This document shows, piece after piece, positions 39,801-50,860 of a stretch of 64,000 bases of DNA. The stretch is taken from the NCBI GenBank assembly GCA_018697195.1, contig CM031857.1, positions 67,693,776 to 67,757,775 of the forward strand, read 5' to 3'. Both the position numbers and the translations under genes were made by a program. Every line of letters begins with the position of its first letter. Position 1 is the stretch's first letter. The DNA comes from Certhia americana (taxonomy: Eukaryota > Chordata > Aves > Passeriformes > Certhiidae). The notes under the pieces are model-generated. The model saw nothing but the letters and a program-made list of their open reading frames with translations. It did not search any database and was not told where the DNA came from.

Positions 39801-42800
39801 TTTCCCTGAAGTCATGTCTGAAGTTTCTTCCAAATTTCTTTGGGATTATGGTTGGATTTCCCACAAAATATTTGAGGGTCTGAATCTAGGACTGTCATGT
39901 CTTAAAACCATTTGGGAGCTGCTCACTGGACTGGCCAGGGCAGTTTTAATTTTCATTTAGAGTTTCCTGACGCTGTTTTTAAATTCAAATTACACTGGAG
40001 TTGCATTCCTGTTTGTTTTTGTTTTGCATTCCAGCTGAGTTGTTTTGCTTCAGTGGTTGAGATCTTATTAAGAATGTCTGAACATAATTTACTACTACAG
40101 CATAGTATAGGAAGCTATAACTCTGCTTTCTCACAATCTCATTTACAAAGTTAAAAACTTTTTTTTTATCTCCCTGTGGTCTGAAGATGAGCTGCTCACT
40201 GACCTATGTGAATAATGTGACAGATCTAGATCTTTATGAGGGGATATTTTTAAATTAATGTGATCCTCCTAATCTTTGGTCCACTCCCATTGTCCTTTCA
40301 AACACAGAGTTCAAAATAGCAAAGACCAAGGAAAAATGCTTTTATGCTATTCTGCCTCTTTATGCAAGATTCTTTTAATTTCTAAGTCCTAAAATTTAAA
40401 TCTTACTCTGATGATTCTTGATTGTCTGTGCTACAGATTAAAGTAAGATTTTTTTTTTTTTTAATTTGTGGTTTAAATTTTAATGAATTAATCTTTGATA
40501 TACAACTTGAAAGCTCAGAGGTAAGAAGAAAGCCTTAAAGACAAAATGGCAGTATTCTGTAGGACTAAAATGCCTGGGTTTAAAATTTCAGAATACCTGG
40601 CACATTTTCAGTGCTGACTGTAAAAGGGAGTGTACCTGTTTCTTATACTCATTTATGCATACTGCTTTTGGGTTGGGACACTATGCAGCAGTTTATTCTG
40701 GATGCTGTACACATGTGCAACAGAAATACTGTTTTGCCCTAAAAAATTAAAACATTAATATTGGAGGACAAAAAACACATTTTTAATTAAATGTTGGAGG
40801 ATGAAAGGAACACACTGGGCTCTCATGAATACAAGAAGAGTTGCAAACCTCTTTATGGTCACTTTTCATCTGGTTTAATTTTCACAAAAGAAGTCTCCTT
40901 TTTCAAAGTTTTAGGATTCATTTCCCTTAGCAAATGGCTTTAAAAGTACTTAATAGAAAACAAATCCAAAATCCTTCTATACAAACTAGTACTTCTTGAA
41001 ATGAAGAAGTGCCAGTTTGTATTGCTAAAAAATATACTGAAACATCAAACTTTCTATTATCCTGGGACTGACTACATCAGATGTCCAGCTGTACCTAACC
41101 TGGTACAAATGTAAATGTAAATCAGAGACCTCTCTATCATCCTGGGACTGTTCAGGAAAATTTATAGTGAAAGTGGTAACTATCTGAAAAAAATTTTAGC
41201 TTGATAACCTACCTGAACAGTTTCTAGGAAACTCAGATCATATATGCTTAAAACTGTATATAAATATTTTTAAAAGGTATTTTATAACCTATTGCAAAAT
41301 CAAAAGGGCTCACCATAGCCCTGAGCATTTTTTTATTGTCTGGGAACCAGACTCAGCAGTCACATGTTTTCTATACACACTGTGCTAATGCTTGCTTGAT
41401 ACCAACAACTAAGGTTAAAAAAAAAAAAAATGCAGGTAGGAGCCTTTCAAAATGCCAGAATTTTAAACTCTAAGAAATATTTGGAGTTTCACAACTGGTT
41501 AAGATACATGCAGAGTTTAGAGTCAGTATTAGTTTTGTATTTATATATTTCTTTTTAAAAATCTCTGTCTAGTTGTTAAAGGCTTCTTTTTGTTTGTTTG
41601 CTTGTTTGTTTCTGTTGGGATATTTTTTGGGAGGCTGTTTTTGTTTGTTCTTTGTGGGGAGTGGGATTATTTTTGTGTGCTTTTTTTTTTTATCATAATC
41701 TTTTTACACTAATTGTTGGGCAGCAAAAACATAGAAAAGAAAAATCTGTTCTAAATGCAATCCATTGTGGCATCCACAATAGTTTACTGTCAGTGTAAGC
41801 ATTATTCTTAAGCTTTTTCCAGAATCCAAAATCTTCACCTTCCATCAGTGAAGAAAGAGCCACAGGCCTTGGTGTCTTCACTGTATTTTATGTGTGTGAC
41901 CAATACACTTTACATCTGCAAAAAGAAAAAAAGGATATCCCTGTCATCTAGAGAATAAGGGATGTTTCTGATTTTTAAGGACTACTTCTGTTACAGAAAG
42001 AGTTTTCCAGTGTTTCTGTAAATTTTAGCAGCCTGACAGTGGAGCTGGTTGTGAGCTTTCCAGCACAACATTGTTTTCTTGAAAAATGTTGCTTTATGAA
42101 AAGGAATCCATTTGCTAAAGAGGGTCAGTTTTGCCCAAACTTTTAAGCATTTGGGGCTTTCTTAACTTAAGGGAGAATTTTCTGTCATCGAAATGTCATT
42201 TTGTTCTGCTTGATGCTTACTGGAAAAAAAGGAAAGCTGGTATTCACAATCCAGCTTCAAAGCAAAGTATGAAAACTTTTGAGTGGCTCAACTCCCACAT
42301 TTTTTATATATATATATATATATTTTAAATTTTTTTGAATCATCAGTCTTGGAGGTTTTTAACCTAATTTGAAGTAAGGGAAGAAGTCAGTGAGTGGAAA
42401 AGTGTTGCAGAGAAGCAGAACTGCTTTCTGCCCTGGCCCTCTGCATTAGCTGCTGGCCACTGTATCTGAGAGACCCGTCAGCAGGGCTGGATGGGTTCAC
42501 CTGTGCTCCAGCTGCTGTGCCAGGGACTGATGCCATCTTCACATCACACTTATCACCTCAACTCATTCTTCAGCACTCTGTCTTGCCCGCTGAAGGCTCT
42601 CACCACACCAAGTGTTCTCAGGGAAGGAGCTCCCAAGAGGGAAGGGGCAGAGGGGCAGGCAGGAATGCACATAGTTGTCACCAGGTAGGGAAAGCCACCA
42701 GATTTACTCTGAGGAGAGCTGCAGCTGGTCCTAAGCCATTCCAGCCCGTCAGACTAAACTTGTGCAAGGAGATGATCCAAGCAGACAGCAAACTTCACCT

Positions 42801-42868
42801 GTCCTTGGGCCTGAATCCTAACCTTGCTGTCAATGCTCACTTCCTTTTTTTGTCACGTTTCCTTTTAG
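36805..42868 (+). other. SCEL: Putative SCEL intron 1
   Basis: About 6 kb of AT-rich non-coding sequence. It contains A/T homopolymers (for example near 37887 and 41419), a (TA)n run at 42305-42322, and a move to higher GC from about 42.4 kb. Two copies of a CTATYATCCTGGGACTG phrase occur near 41055 and 41131. Open frames here, including a 161-codon one at 42394-42879, show no recognisable protein and end on a stop inside exon 2 in another frame. Confidence 0.4.
42305..42322. repeat. (TA)n dinucleotide repeat
   Basis: Nine TA units followed by TTTTAAATTTTTTT, in putative SCEL intron 1. Confidence 0.9.
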
Positions 42869-43410
42869 ATTCCCGCTGAAGGACGGAACAATCCCAAGGA
42901 ACAAATGTCAGCTTTCAGCATACGAAAACAGTCTCCTAATCAAAGTGGTAATACTGACCCTTCTCCATTTCCCGCTCCAGGGGCTCTTGCAGGCTGAGGC
43001 ATGGCCTCCCTCCCACCCAGGTCTCTCCATAGCCCTGATGCAGCCCCACACGGGGCAGTGGCAGCAGGGTGAAGAGGGACACTGGGACCCGCTTCAGATG
43101 TCAAACTACTGGTGCTGTGCACAAATTGTGGTTGGCAGGGATTCAGGCCAGAACATCCCTCTGGGCAGTGGAGTGTGGCGGAGCGGGGGAGCCGAGTGGT
43201 GCGGGGCAAGGTGGTGTGGTGGTCATGGAAAACCCACAGGGGCAAGGTGGCTGCAAGGGCAGTGGGAACATCCACTGGTCTCAGCACCGTCTCTTTGACT
43301 TGCACAGGGAAAACGAGGAGAAATTGAGGAAAAGTAGAATGGGGGAAGTGAAGTTTTCCCTTTCCCTCCACCCCCCCACAAGGGGAGAGAAAAGCTGCTT
43401 AATCATTGTC
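42390..43410. other. GC-rich patch around the start-codon exon
   Basis: About 1 kb of clearly higher GC than the surrounding AT-rich introns, with exon 2 near its centre. The part at 43160-43245 is strongly G-rich on the + strand with many GG and GTGG runs. Open frames up to 161 codons occur on both strands but carry no domain. Confidence 0.55.
42869..42947 (+). CDS. SCEL: SCEL exon 2, containing the start codon
   Basis: The acceptor is TTTCCTTTTAG|ATT and the donor is AGTG|GTAATA. The first 36 bases are 5' UTR and translation starts at ATG 42905-42907, giving MSAFSIRKQSPNQS plus one base (phase 1). As I recall it, human sciellin begins with a similar MS..(T/S)(L/I)RK.SP pattern, which supports this start. 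The start context is weak, with C at -3 and T at +4. The frame stays open through the UTR part of the exon, but the proposed exon 1 would close it with TAG at the junction. Confidence 0.85.
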
Positions 43411-46106
43411 TGATGGGATTGTTTACTCCTCTGGGGTGTTTACTTCTCTGGATGAGGGCTGGAATTTGCTTTCTATGCCGAGAAATAACCAGAGGCAAAC
43501 TAGAAACATGATAAAATATTCCATTTACGTTAACCTCAAAAATACTTCTATAGACTGAAAGGTTTTGAGATGCATGAGGACCTGCTTCAGGTGGGATATG
43601 CCAGGCTTAAGTACACCAAAATTCATGTAGCCACAGCAGAGAGCTTCTTGGCTCTACTGCATTGAAGACATACATTTTTTATTGTGAAATAGAGTCAGGG
43701 ATGAGTTGCATCTGCCTGTGTTCGTGTGACCTAATCTTTTCTATCAGATCTATATTTAATTTTTTAGCTGAAGCTCGGGAGAAAATTCATTAGGCCAGAA
43801 ATGAGTACTGTTCTGCTAGCCCAGGGCCTCAGGCATTGCCAGATTGCTTGCTAATCTGCTAAACACTTGTCAAGTGTTTCTTGACAAGAAAAAAAATCTA
43901 TTCCTTGTCTACCACCTTTATACAAGGTTTCATGAAACATTCTTTGTACTTTGCCATTTAAAAAGTCATGAATTCTGAGAAATCCAAGTGATTTTTGATG
44001 ACCCACTGGAGCGATTCAGGCAAGCCTGGAATGCCTTCATTTTTTTTGAAGTCTTTGAAGTCAGATTTTAATAAATATTTTTAAGAGAAAAACTAGCTCA
44101 ATAGGCAGTGAACAGGCTGATGCAGAATTCATGCAGTGAGGATAGATTAGTTTTTGCTAATCTACTGTGATTGTCAGCTCATTCTTACAAACAGCATTTT
44201 TCCTCTCCCTGGTCATTTGTCAAATGACTGGATCTATGCTGCTTAAAAAGAAGGAAGCCACACCTGGGTATCAAGGCCAAGAGATGGAAGCACACATGCA
44301 TGTTATCACAGCCATGGTTTCTAAAACATCTGCCACTTCTCTAGTACCTCAGTCTTGAAGAGAGCAAGTCACACACAGAACCAGAAAACATCTGCAACTA
44401 GGCAACATCAGTGATAAATCCAAACCTTCCATTCCTTCTCTTTCACTTGGCAGTATGGATATATCTATAGGGAATTGAAACAGGCATGGGTTGAATTACA
44501 GACATAGATACATTTTTAGACTGAATTTTATCTCTTTTTACAGAGTTGGTTTTATTGTTTTTACAGAATTTTATCTCTATTTTATCTATGTTTACAAAAA
44601 AAGTATTTAAAAATTCATTCTTGGCCATTGTAACTTAAAATAAAGGTTTTGGTGCTTTATTACAATTTGTTCTTCCCCTCACTGTAGCTATTTGTCATTT
44701 TTTAATGTTATCACTACAGGTGAAGTTCTTGTATTAAATGCAAGGAGTACATTTGCTTATAAATCAGAGCAGAATTCCAAAACACAGCTCTGGCAAATGA
44801 CATATTACTGACTGCATGTGCTTTCTCTGGAGCGTGTTCTTTCTACACACAATGTTCACAGTCTAATTACTGAATATCAGATAGTTATGTCTCCTGAAAT
44901 TTGGAAATCCTTTTGCATGAATGCTCAGAGAGTGAGGAATTACTGGAGAAAACCATGAGGGTTTTTAGAGGAAAACACAAGATCCTCTGTATTTTTCATC
45001 AGTTTTTAAAAATTATTTAGTTGTATTAACAAAGATTTTGCATGTTTAATATTTCACCCTCTCTTCTCTGGAAAAAAATGGGGCAAATATAGAAATTAAA
45101 AAGATGAAATTTCTATTTGGTCTGAACTTTTATCTTTTCTTTTTAATAGGCCATTTTAAAATATCACATCAATATTTCCTCCTACCTCAAACAGGCTGAT
45201 GATATGAAACTTAGGTGGACTGATAATACTGAACAGTAGTTGTTGTTTTGCTTGCAAAAAGGGCCAAAATCCTCATGAAAAAAAACAGGGAGATAAACAC
45301 CGGCTTTCTGATACAGGAAAGAATCCATATTCTCCCAAATCAAGTGAATATCATACCGTTGCTTTCCCAAGACACGAAATATCAGCCTTATTTGGACAAA
45401 ATATTTTAGGTTGTTTTCAAAAGTAACTATGGCTTCCATGTTTGTTCAGCATGTCAGTCTGTCTCTCATTAACCTTTGAAAACATACACCAATTTTAGTT
45501 AAATTTGATGTAAAGGTATTGCTTTAATTAAAGTTCAGTAAAACTGAGTAACTAACAAGGAAAGAAACTCTGTTCATTCAGCCTTTGAGGAAAAAAAAGA
45601 TTCAGAGGGAGTCTGACTTTGAGAAACATGAAAATCCACATATTTTGAGATGGGTGTAGTTGGAGGGCCACGTAGTCACCTCAAGATTAGCCTTCGTTCA
45701 AAATTTGTATCCTGCCATACATCTGCAAATACAAAACCCACAGACAACACCCCAGGAAACAGGATTCATTAGTTTGACTTTCCTGGGATTACTGTGGTAT
45801 GCAAATGTCATAATTCCTTTATCAGATCCTTTAACAGTGAAATGTGTTTACATTAGAAACAGGCAAAGCAGTTTCGCATTAAGGATGAAACTGAATTTAG
45901 TTTGCTAAGCTGAGCTTCTGCAGGCCCTTCAAGGTGAAGCTACAAACTTTTAAAAAGCAATCTGGATTAAACAGATTAAACAGGTGTGATAACTGAAAAT
46001 TCAATCTGTATTAAACTTTAACCTATTTCAACCTATGTAATAGTACTTTCGGTTTCCAAATTTTTAAAAAAATTTGTTTTCAAGACATATTTTTCTGCAT
46101 TTGCAG
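42948..46106 (+). other. SCEL: SCEL intron 2
   Basis: 3159 bases. The first 450 are GC-rich, with a G-rich stretch near 43160-43245. The rest is ordinary AT-rich intron. Open frames on both strands at 42940-43413 come from low stop density in GC-rich DNA and show no domain. Confidence 0.85.
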
Positions 46107-46224
46107 ATAAGAAGAGCCCCTCTGTTGCAATTAAAAGCAGACAACAGGCTACTCATGATATTAATAAACGACGGACCCTTTTGCAAGATAACAGCTGGAT
46201 AAAGAAGAGGCCTGAAGAGGAAAG
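46107..46224 (+). CDS. SCEL: SCEL exon 3, conserved N-terminal block
   Basis: The acceptor is CTGCATTTGCAG|ATAAG. The exon enters in phase 1, leaves in phase 2 and has 118 bases. It encodes DKKSPSVAIKSRQQATHD followed by INKRRTLLQDNSWIKKRPEEE, the most recognisable sciellin block in the window. The donor is AG|GCAAGT, a GC donor. The GT five bases downstream (at 46229) would give exon end CAA and put exon 4 in a frame that meets TGA at once, so only the GC site keeps the protein open. Confidence 0.95.
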
Positions 46225-46857
46225 GCAAGTAAAATATGAAATGCATTTCTTCCATTTTTAGTTCAGAATGCCATGTACCTTTGCATGGAGCATCTACTTT
46301 TGTGTGGATGATATCATCATCATCAAGAATCATCATCAAGACTTAGGGGAATTCCAGCAAATAACTCTCATTTATTTACCTTGATGAGGCATTGATTGCC
46401 TTTGGGAAGTATTAGTTTGCTGAATATTCACTGACTGTTTTTCATTGAGACTTTTGAGTGCTGAGTAATGAAATTCTGCCCTACAAATAAAATCCCACAT
46501 TTCCACATGTCTAAATTGCAAGACTATGATCTTTTTATAAGCAAGATTATAAATCTTGGCAAGTTCTTTTAAGAAGCCTAAGTCAGAATCAGTTTAAATT
46601 TACTCTAATGTAAACTAGGTGCTAAATTACAGCAGAAACAATGCCTTGGGATCATGTTGTCATTATCTGGTCCATGAATAGCTTGTAGGAAGAGACAATT
46701 CTAACTCCAAAATATCTGGAGTTTTCTACTGCAGAGTTCTGCAGCTGGTGCAATTACAGTGGTAGTGGACAGCTGTGAAATCTGATTGAAGACAGAAATC
46801 TTTTGCTAATAAAAAGTTATCTTTTTTTAATACTCATTGTTTCTCTTTTGCTTGAAG
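46225..46857 (+). other. SCEL: SCEL intron 3, GC-AG type
   Basis: 633 bases, beginning GCAAGTAAAA and ending TTTCTCTTTTGCTTGAAG. GC-AG introns are a known minor class spliced by the U2 spliceosome, and AG|GCAAGT is their typical strong consensus. The call rests on the frames of exons 3 and 4. Confidence 0.85.
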
Positions 46858-46920
46858 TGCTGATGAAAACTACGGAAGGGCTGTGCTTAACCAATACAAA
46901 TCCCAAGATAGCCTACACAG
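46858..46920 (+). CDS. SCEL: SCEL exon 4
   Basis: 63 bases with donor CACAG|GTACGG. With the two bases carried over it reads SADENYGRAVLNQYKSQDSL followed by HR. The DENYGR..LN..(K/N)S.D(S/A)L.R pattern matches sciellin just after the KKRPEE block. Phase 2 in and out. Confidence 0.95.
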
Positions 46921-47235
46921 GTACGGTAGAGTATCTGAACAACTTTCTAATTATATTACCAAAGAAAACTGAGTATCCTTTTACCTGAGTATCATGAAAA
47001 AAAACAAAGAACTTGCTTTGTTCAGTTTTAGTCTATACATATTTTAACTGTAAATCTGACTCCAGTCAGATAATAACTGATCACTGCAGTGGATCCAGGG
47101 TTAAATCTGTTGAGACCTGGATGGTCTAAACCACTGTATGATACCTTAATCTAAGACATAGATACTCTTTTAATAATGATGGGTTGTTTAATAAAATCAG
47201 TGACCAAAGTGGCATTTCTAAAATTTTTATTACAG

Positions 47236-47307
47236 CAGTAGCACAAATGAAAAGGAAGATCAGAAAGCTGTACTTGGACGATACAGATCTGATACCACTT
47301 TGGACAG
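47236..47307 (+). CDS. SCEL: SCEL exon 5 with tandem NAG acceptor
   Basis: The acceptor region reads TTATTACAGCAG|TAGC, so splicing can occur after either CAG (exon start 47236 or 47239). Both keep the frame, giving SSSTNEK or SSTNEK, followed by EDQKAVLGRYRSDTTLDR. The donor is GACAG|GTAGGG. The YRSDTTLDR end parallels the KSQDSLHR end of exon 4, so these are successive copies of a ~22-residue module. Phase 2 in and out. Confidence 0.93.
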
Positions 47308-48084
47308 GTAGGGCTTTTTTTCTGGATGGATTGTATGTTGTGATTGTCATGCCTGTGAGAGTAAGCATGAATGAAGTCAGTGCTTTTTTAAAGCTTTCTT
47401 ATTTATTAAGCATCTAAGTAAAGACTTTGAGTGATTTTTGCACAAATTTTCAATGAGACAAATGAAAATGAGATTTGAGAAAAGGTTCTTTTGATATCTT
47501 TTTTTTAACATGTTTCTGTGTGTTCTTGTCCTCATAAATGTAAGTATCTTTCCACAGCTGGTTACGGTGGTACTGGGGAGTGGTTACTCCTCCCCAGTTT
47601 CTTCCTTTCCAAACTCTGAACCAAAGCGGAATCTCCAATAGCTAAGCACATGGCTAAACTCATTATGGTTTGCAAATTCTATGAACAGTACCAATATCAG
47701 TCATGCTTGTCATACAGGTACTTAATTTGAATGTTCTGTTCAGCCTTGACCTCTCCTGGGTTAAGACCTGACCATGCTTGTATTTGACTATTCTTTCTGT
47801 GTTGCATCTTCAAAATCCAGCCACTATTAACATCTGTATCCAGAACATGCTGAGGCTATGGAGAACCAGCACTTAAATTCACACTGTAGGAAAATTTAGT
47901 TGGGTTGGGTTTTATCACTGTGTTATCTTATTTCATGATCCTTACTTATCTTGTAAGAAACAATGCAAAATTGTTACATAAAACTTTGCTTCTCCACAGG
48001 AGTTTGAAAAAGAATAGTCTAGGGACCTGTGCCTATCATCACTCTGCCTATTCTTCTACAGCCCAGTGAATCCTGCAGTATTTG

Positions 48085-48650
48085 TTAACTCATGAGGAAG
48101 CCATTCTATGACTTCAATTTACCTGTTGCTCTTCTTTGTATCTTTTCTATTTCCATATTAGTTGTTTTGATCTGGGAATCCAAATCTCCATGTAGGTATT
48201 TAAGATGGGTGCACACCTAGTATATAGACAGAGGAGTAATAACTATGATTTCTATTTTGTTTGTAATTCCTCCCCTTGCACTTCATAATTTGAGTTTGCT
48301 CTTTTGAGTGCTGCTATGAATTAAGCTTTAATTTTCACAACATTATCTATATAATGCTAAGCTTTCTTTTCTGAGTGGTAATTGCTGGTTCAATTGTTTC
48401 TCTTGGATGCATTACTTTGCATCCAAGAAAAGTGAATGTCATCTGCCATTTTAGAAATCTGACATGTTAGCAGCAGATGACTTCTGAAAAGCTTTGCCAG
48501 TCGCCATTTGTTTTGACTACCATGAAGTGATGACATTGGCAAGCAGCATCATCCCACTCTCCTTTTTTTCCAAATAATTCATGAACGTATGGAAGAACAC
48601 AGGTTTTGCACAGATATCTCCTTCCCACTCTGGAAACTTGACATTTATTT
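48085..48650 (-). mobile_element. Old CR1 (L3/ancient CR1-like) LINE fragment
   Basis: On the given strand it shows a colinear but strongly diverged series typical of old sauropsid CR1 reverse complements. There is a TTGCTCTTCTTTGTATCTTT phrase near 48126, GTCATCTGCCATTTTAGAAA near 48438, GATGACTTCTGAAAAGCTTT near 48477, GACTACCATGAAG near 48516, and ATAATTCATGAACGTATGGA with AGAACACAGGT near 48573. It is far more decayed than the CR1 copies ending in TTCTATGATTCTA. Confidence 0.65.
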
Positions 48651-49584
48651 CAAACCTTTGTTTCTTACATTTTAAGCAGTTTTTTCTCAATTATACATAG
48701 GAGGTCAGTTTACTTAAGAACACTTAAAACATATTTCTATGAAGCTTTTTGGAAATTCAAGTAGCATATATCACCTGTGTCGCATTTTCCAGATGGCCAT
48801 TCATTTCAAAACAATTTTAAAAGCTTGATTTTCATGCTTCAAACCCTGATTGCTAATTTAGAAGTCATAAGACTAAATGTAGTCACAGTTTCTATAGGGC
48901 CACTAAGGAGCAGTGTTCTTCTGTACTCTATATCTTTTTGGTTTATGCTGAGACATTGAAGTATCTGAATTATTTCAGGTTGTAAGCTGACTATCTTTGT
49001 CTTTTCATACACACAAATATCTAACATAAAGGGTTCTTAATATGCAACAGATGACAAAGTATACCAAAAAAGAATTCTAGGTGTAAATAAAAATTGTACC
49101 ACATGGAGAACATCCTTCCCAGAGGAAGCAGAAATATTATTAGGAACTAACTAATTATTTGACAAAAGATGGGAGAAACCTTAAAAGGCAGGTAGGGATG
49201 AAAATTACATTGCTATTTTTCCATGTACTAAATGATCCTAAATCCAGAATAGCTTCCAGAAACACTAAATCCTAACTGCATTGCATCTAACTGCATTGCA
49301 TCTATAGCAATTAAATCTGCATAGATGAGACAGAAGCAAATTACACTCTTTCATTGTTTGCTTTATTAGTAATCTAATACTTTGGAATGACAGAAATTAC
49401 TAGGAAAGGATCAGAGATCAAACCAGAAACGATTGCTATGTGGTATGAACCTGCTTTCCACATCTTGAACACTGCATGCATCATTTCATTGATGTGAAGA
49501 AACTACAATAGAACCAGAAAAAAATTACACAGGAAGGTGAGAAAGGATGGAATAGCTCTCATACGAAAAATGTCTGAAAAGACA

Positions 49585-50195
49585 NNNNNNNNNNNNNNNN
49601 NNNNNNNNNNNNNNNNNNNNNNNNNNNNNNNNNNNNNNNNNNNNNNNNNNNNNNNNNNNNNNNNNNNNNNNNNNNNNNNNNNNNNNNNNNNNNNNNNNNN
49701 NNNNNNNNNNNNNNNNNNNNNNNNNNNNNNNNNNNNNNNNNNNNNNNNNNNNNNNNNNNNNNNNNNNNNNNNNNNNNNNNNNNNNNNNNNNNNNNNNNNN
49801 NNNNNNNNNNNNNNNNNNNNNNNNNNNNNNNNNNNNNNNNNNNNAAAGAAAGAAAAGAGAAAGACGAAAGAGAAAGAAAGAAAGAAAGAAAAGAAAGAAA
49901 TGAAAGAAGAAAGAAAGAAAGTGATAGACGAAAGAAAAGAACGAAAGAACAAGAAAGGAAAGAAAGGAAAGAAAGAAAAGAAGAAAGAAAGAAAGAAAAG
50001 AAGAAGAAGAAAGAAAAAGAAAGAAAGAAAGAAAAGAAAGTAGAAAGAAGAGAAGAAGAAGAAAGATAAGGAAAGAAGAAAGAAGAAATGAAAGAAAGAA
50101 GATAAGAAAGAGAAAGAAAGAAAGAAAGAAAGAAAAGAAAGAAAGAAAGAAAGAAGGAAAAGAGAAGGGAAAAAAGAGGAAAGAAAGGGAAAAGA
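49585..50195 (+). repeat. (GAAA)n purine tract with 260-N gap
   Basis: Bases 49585-49844 are N. From 49845 to about 50195 the + strand is nearly pure A/G, mainly GAAA with AAG and GAAGAA variants and a few single T or C interruptions. It lies in SCEL intron 5, so the transcript would carry the purine strand. Long open frames here (149-227 codons) exist only because the repeat has no stops. Confidence 0.96.
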
Positions 50196-50559
50196 ACATT
50201 TATTTTTCTTTTAATGCTTATATTAATAGTAGGAGTCACCACAACAGTATACTGTGGAGGCCAGAAATTTAACTTGGTTCAGCTAAACATTACATATGTA
50301 AATGAACCATTGATACAGGGGTGTCTGTTGGAGACAGCGTTGTGGGTGTGAACAGAGGATATTCTTTGATTCCTTATCAGAAGCTCGAAAGTTATACAAG
50401 AAGTTAACATAATGCTTATCTTTCTTTCAATTTTTTTTTTCCTTAAAGCTTCTGCTACATTGGGCAGCAATGAAGTAGGATGCCAGACGGGACCTTTAAG
50501 GCTTTAAAATGAGAAAATACAAAACTATATAAAGCAATGTGCTGGAATTTTGAAAGTAC

Positions 50560-50860
50560 GCGATGAAATGTGAAAGAAATGCTGGCTCGCTGGCGAGCGG
50601 GGAATGAGAGGGAGCGCTCGTGTTTGCATTCGCTGCAATGCCAGCAGGGTTAGTGAGACCTCTAGTGACCTCCCCAGCAACTGTAGCTGCTGGCACAGTC
50701 ACAGCCTGCCCTGACAGAAGAGGGCTCCTTGCAAAATTGCATTCAAGATTTGCAAAAGACACAGAGCATACGCAGGCACATATTGTGCCCCAGAATTCCC
50801 TGGAAGGCTTTTCATTAAATACAACAGTATTCAGTGCTGCTTGAAGGCCGGATACAAAAT
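50560..50860. other. CpG-rich, GC-elevated intronic patch
   Basis: Flanked by very AT-rich intron, this segment carries CpGs in ACGCGA, CTCGCTGGCGAGCGG, GCGCTCG and TTCGCTG. It also has a perfect inverted repeat GCTCGC-TG-GCGAGC at 50585-50598. Open frames occur on both strands (50496-50876 minus, 50620-50844 plus) with no family match. It could be an enhancer, a conserved non-coding element or a decayed insertion. Confidence 0.45.

Noticed and set aside
42394..42879. 161-codon open frame just before exon 2
   Set aside because: It lies in GC-rich intron with few stops, has no recognisable domain, and stops inside exon 2 in a different frame.
42940..43413. Overlapping open frames of 143 (-), 117 (+) and 114 (+) codons
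   Set aside because: Frames on both strands at once are expected in GC-rich DNA. None resembles a protein family.
46301..46342. ATCATC-rich stretch as a possible microsatellite
   Set aside because: Only a few imperfect triplets; too short to list as a repeat.
49503..50242. Open frames up to 227 codons across the N gap
   Set aside because: They consist of GAAA repeat translation and unknown bases, so no protein can be inferred.
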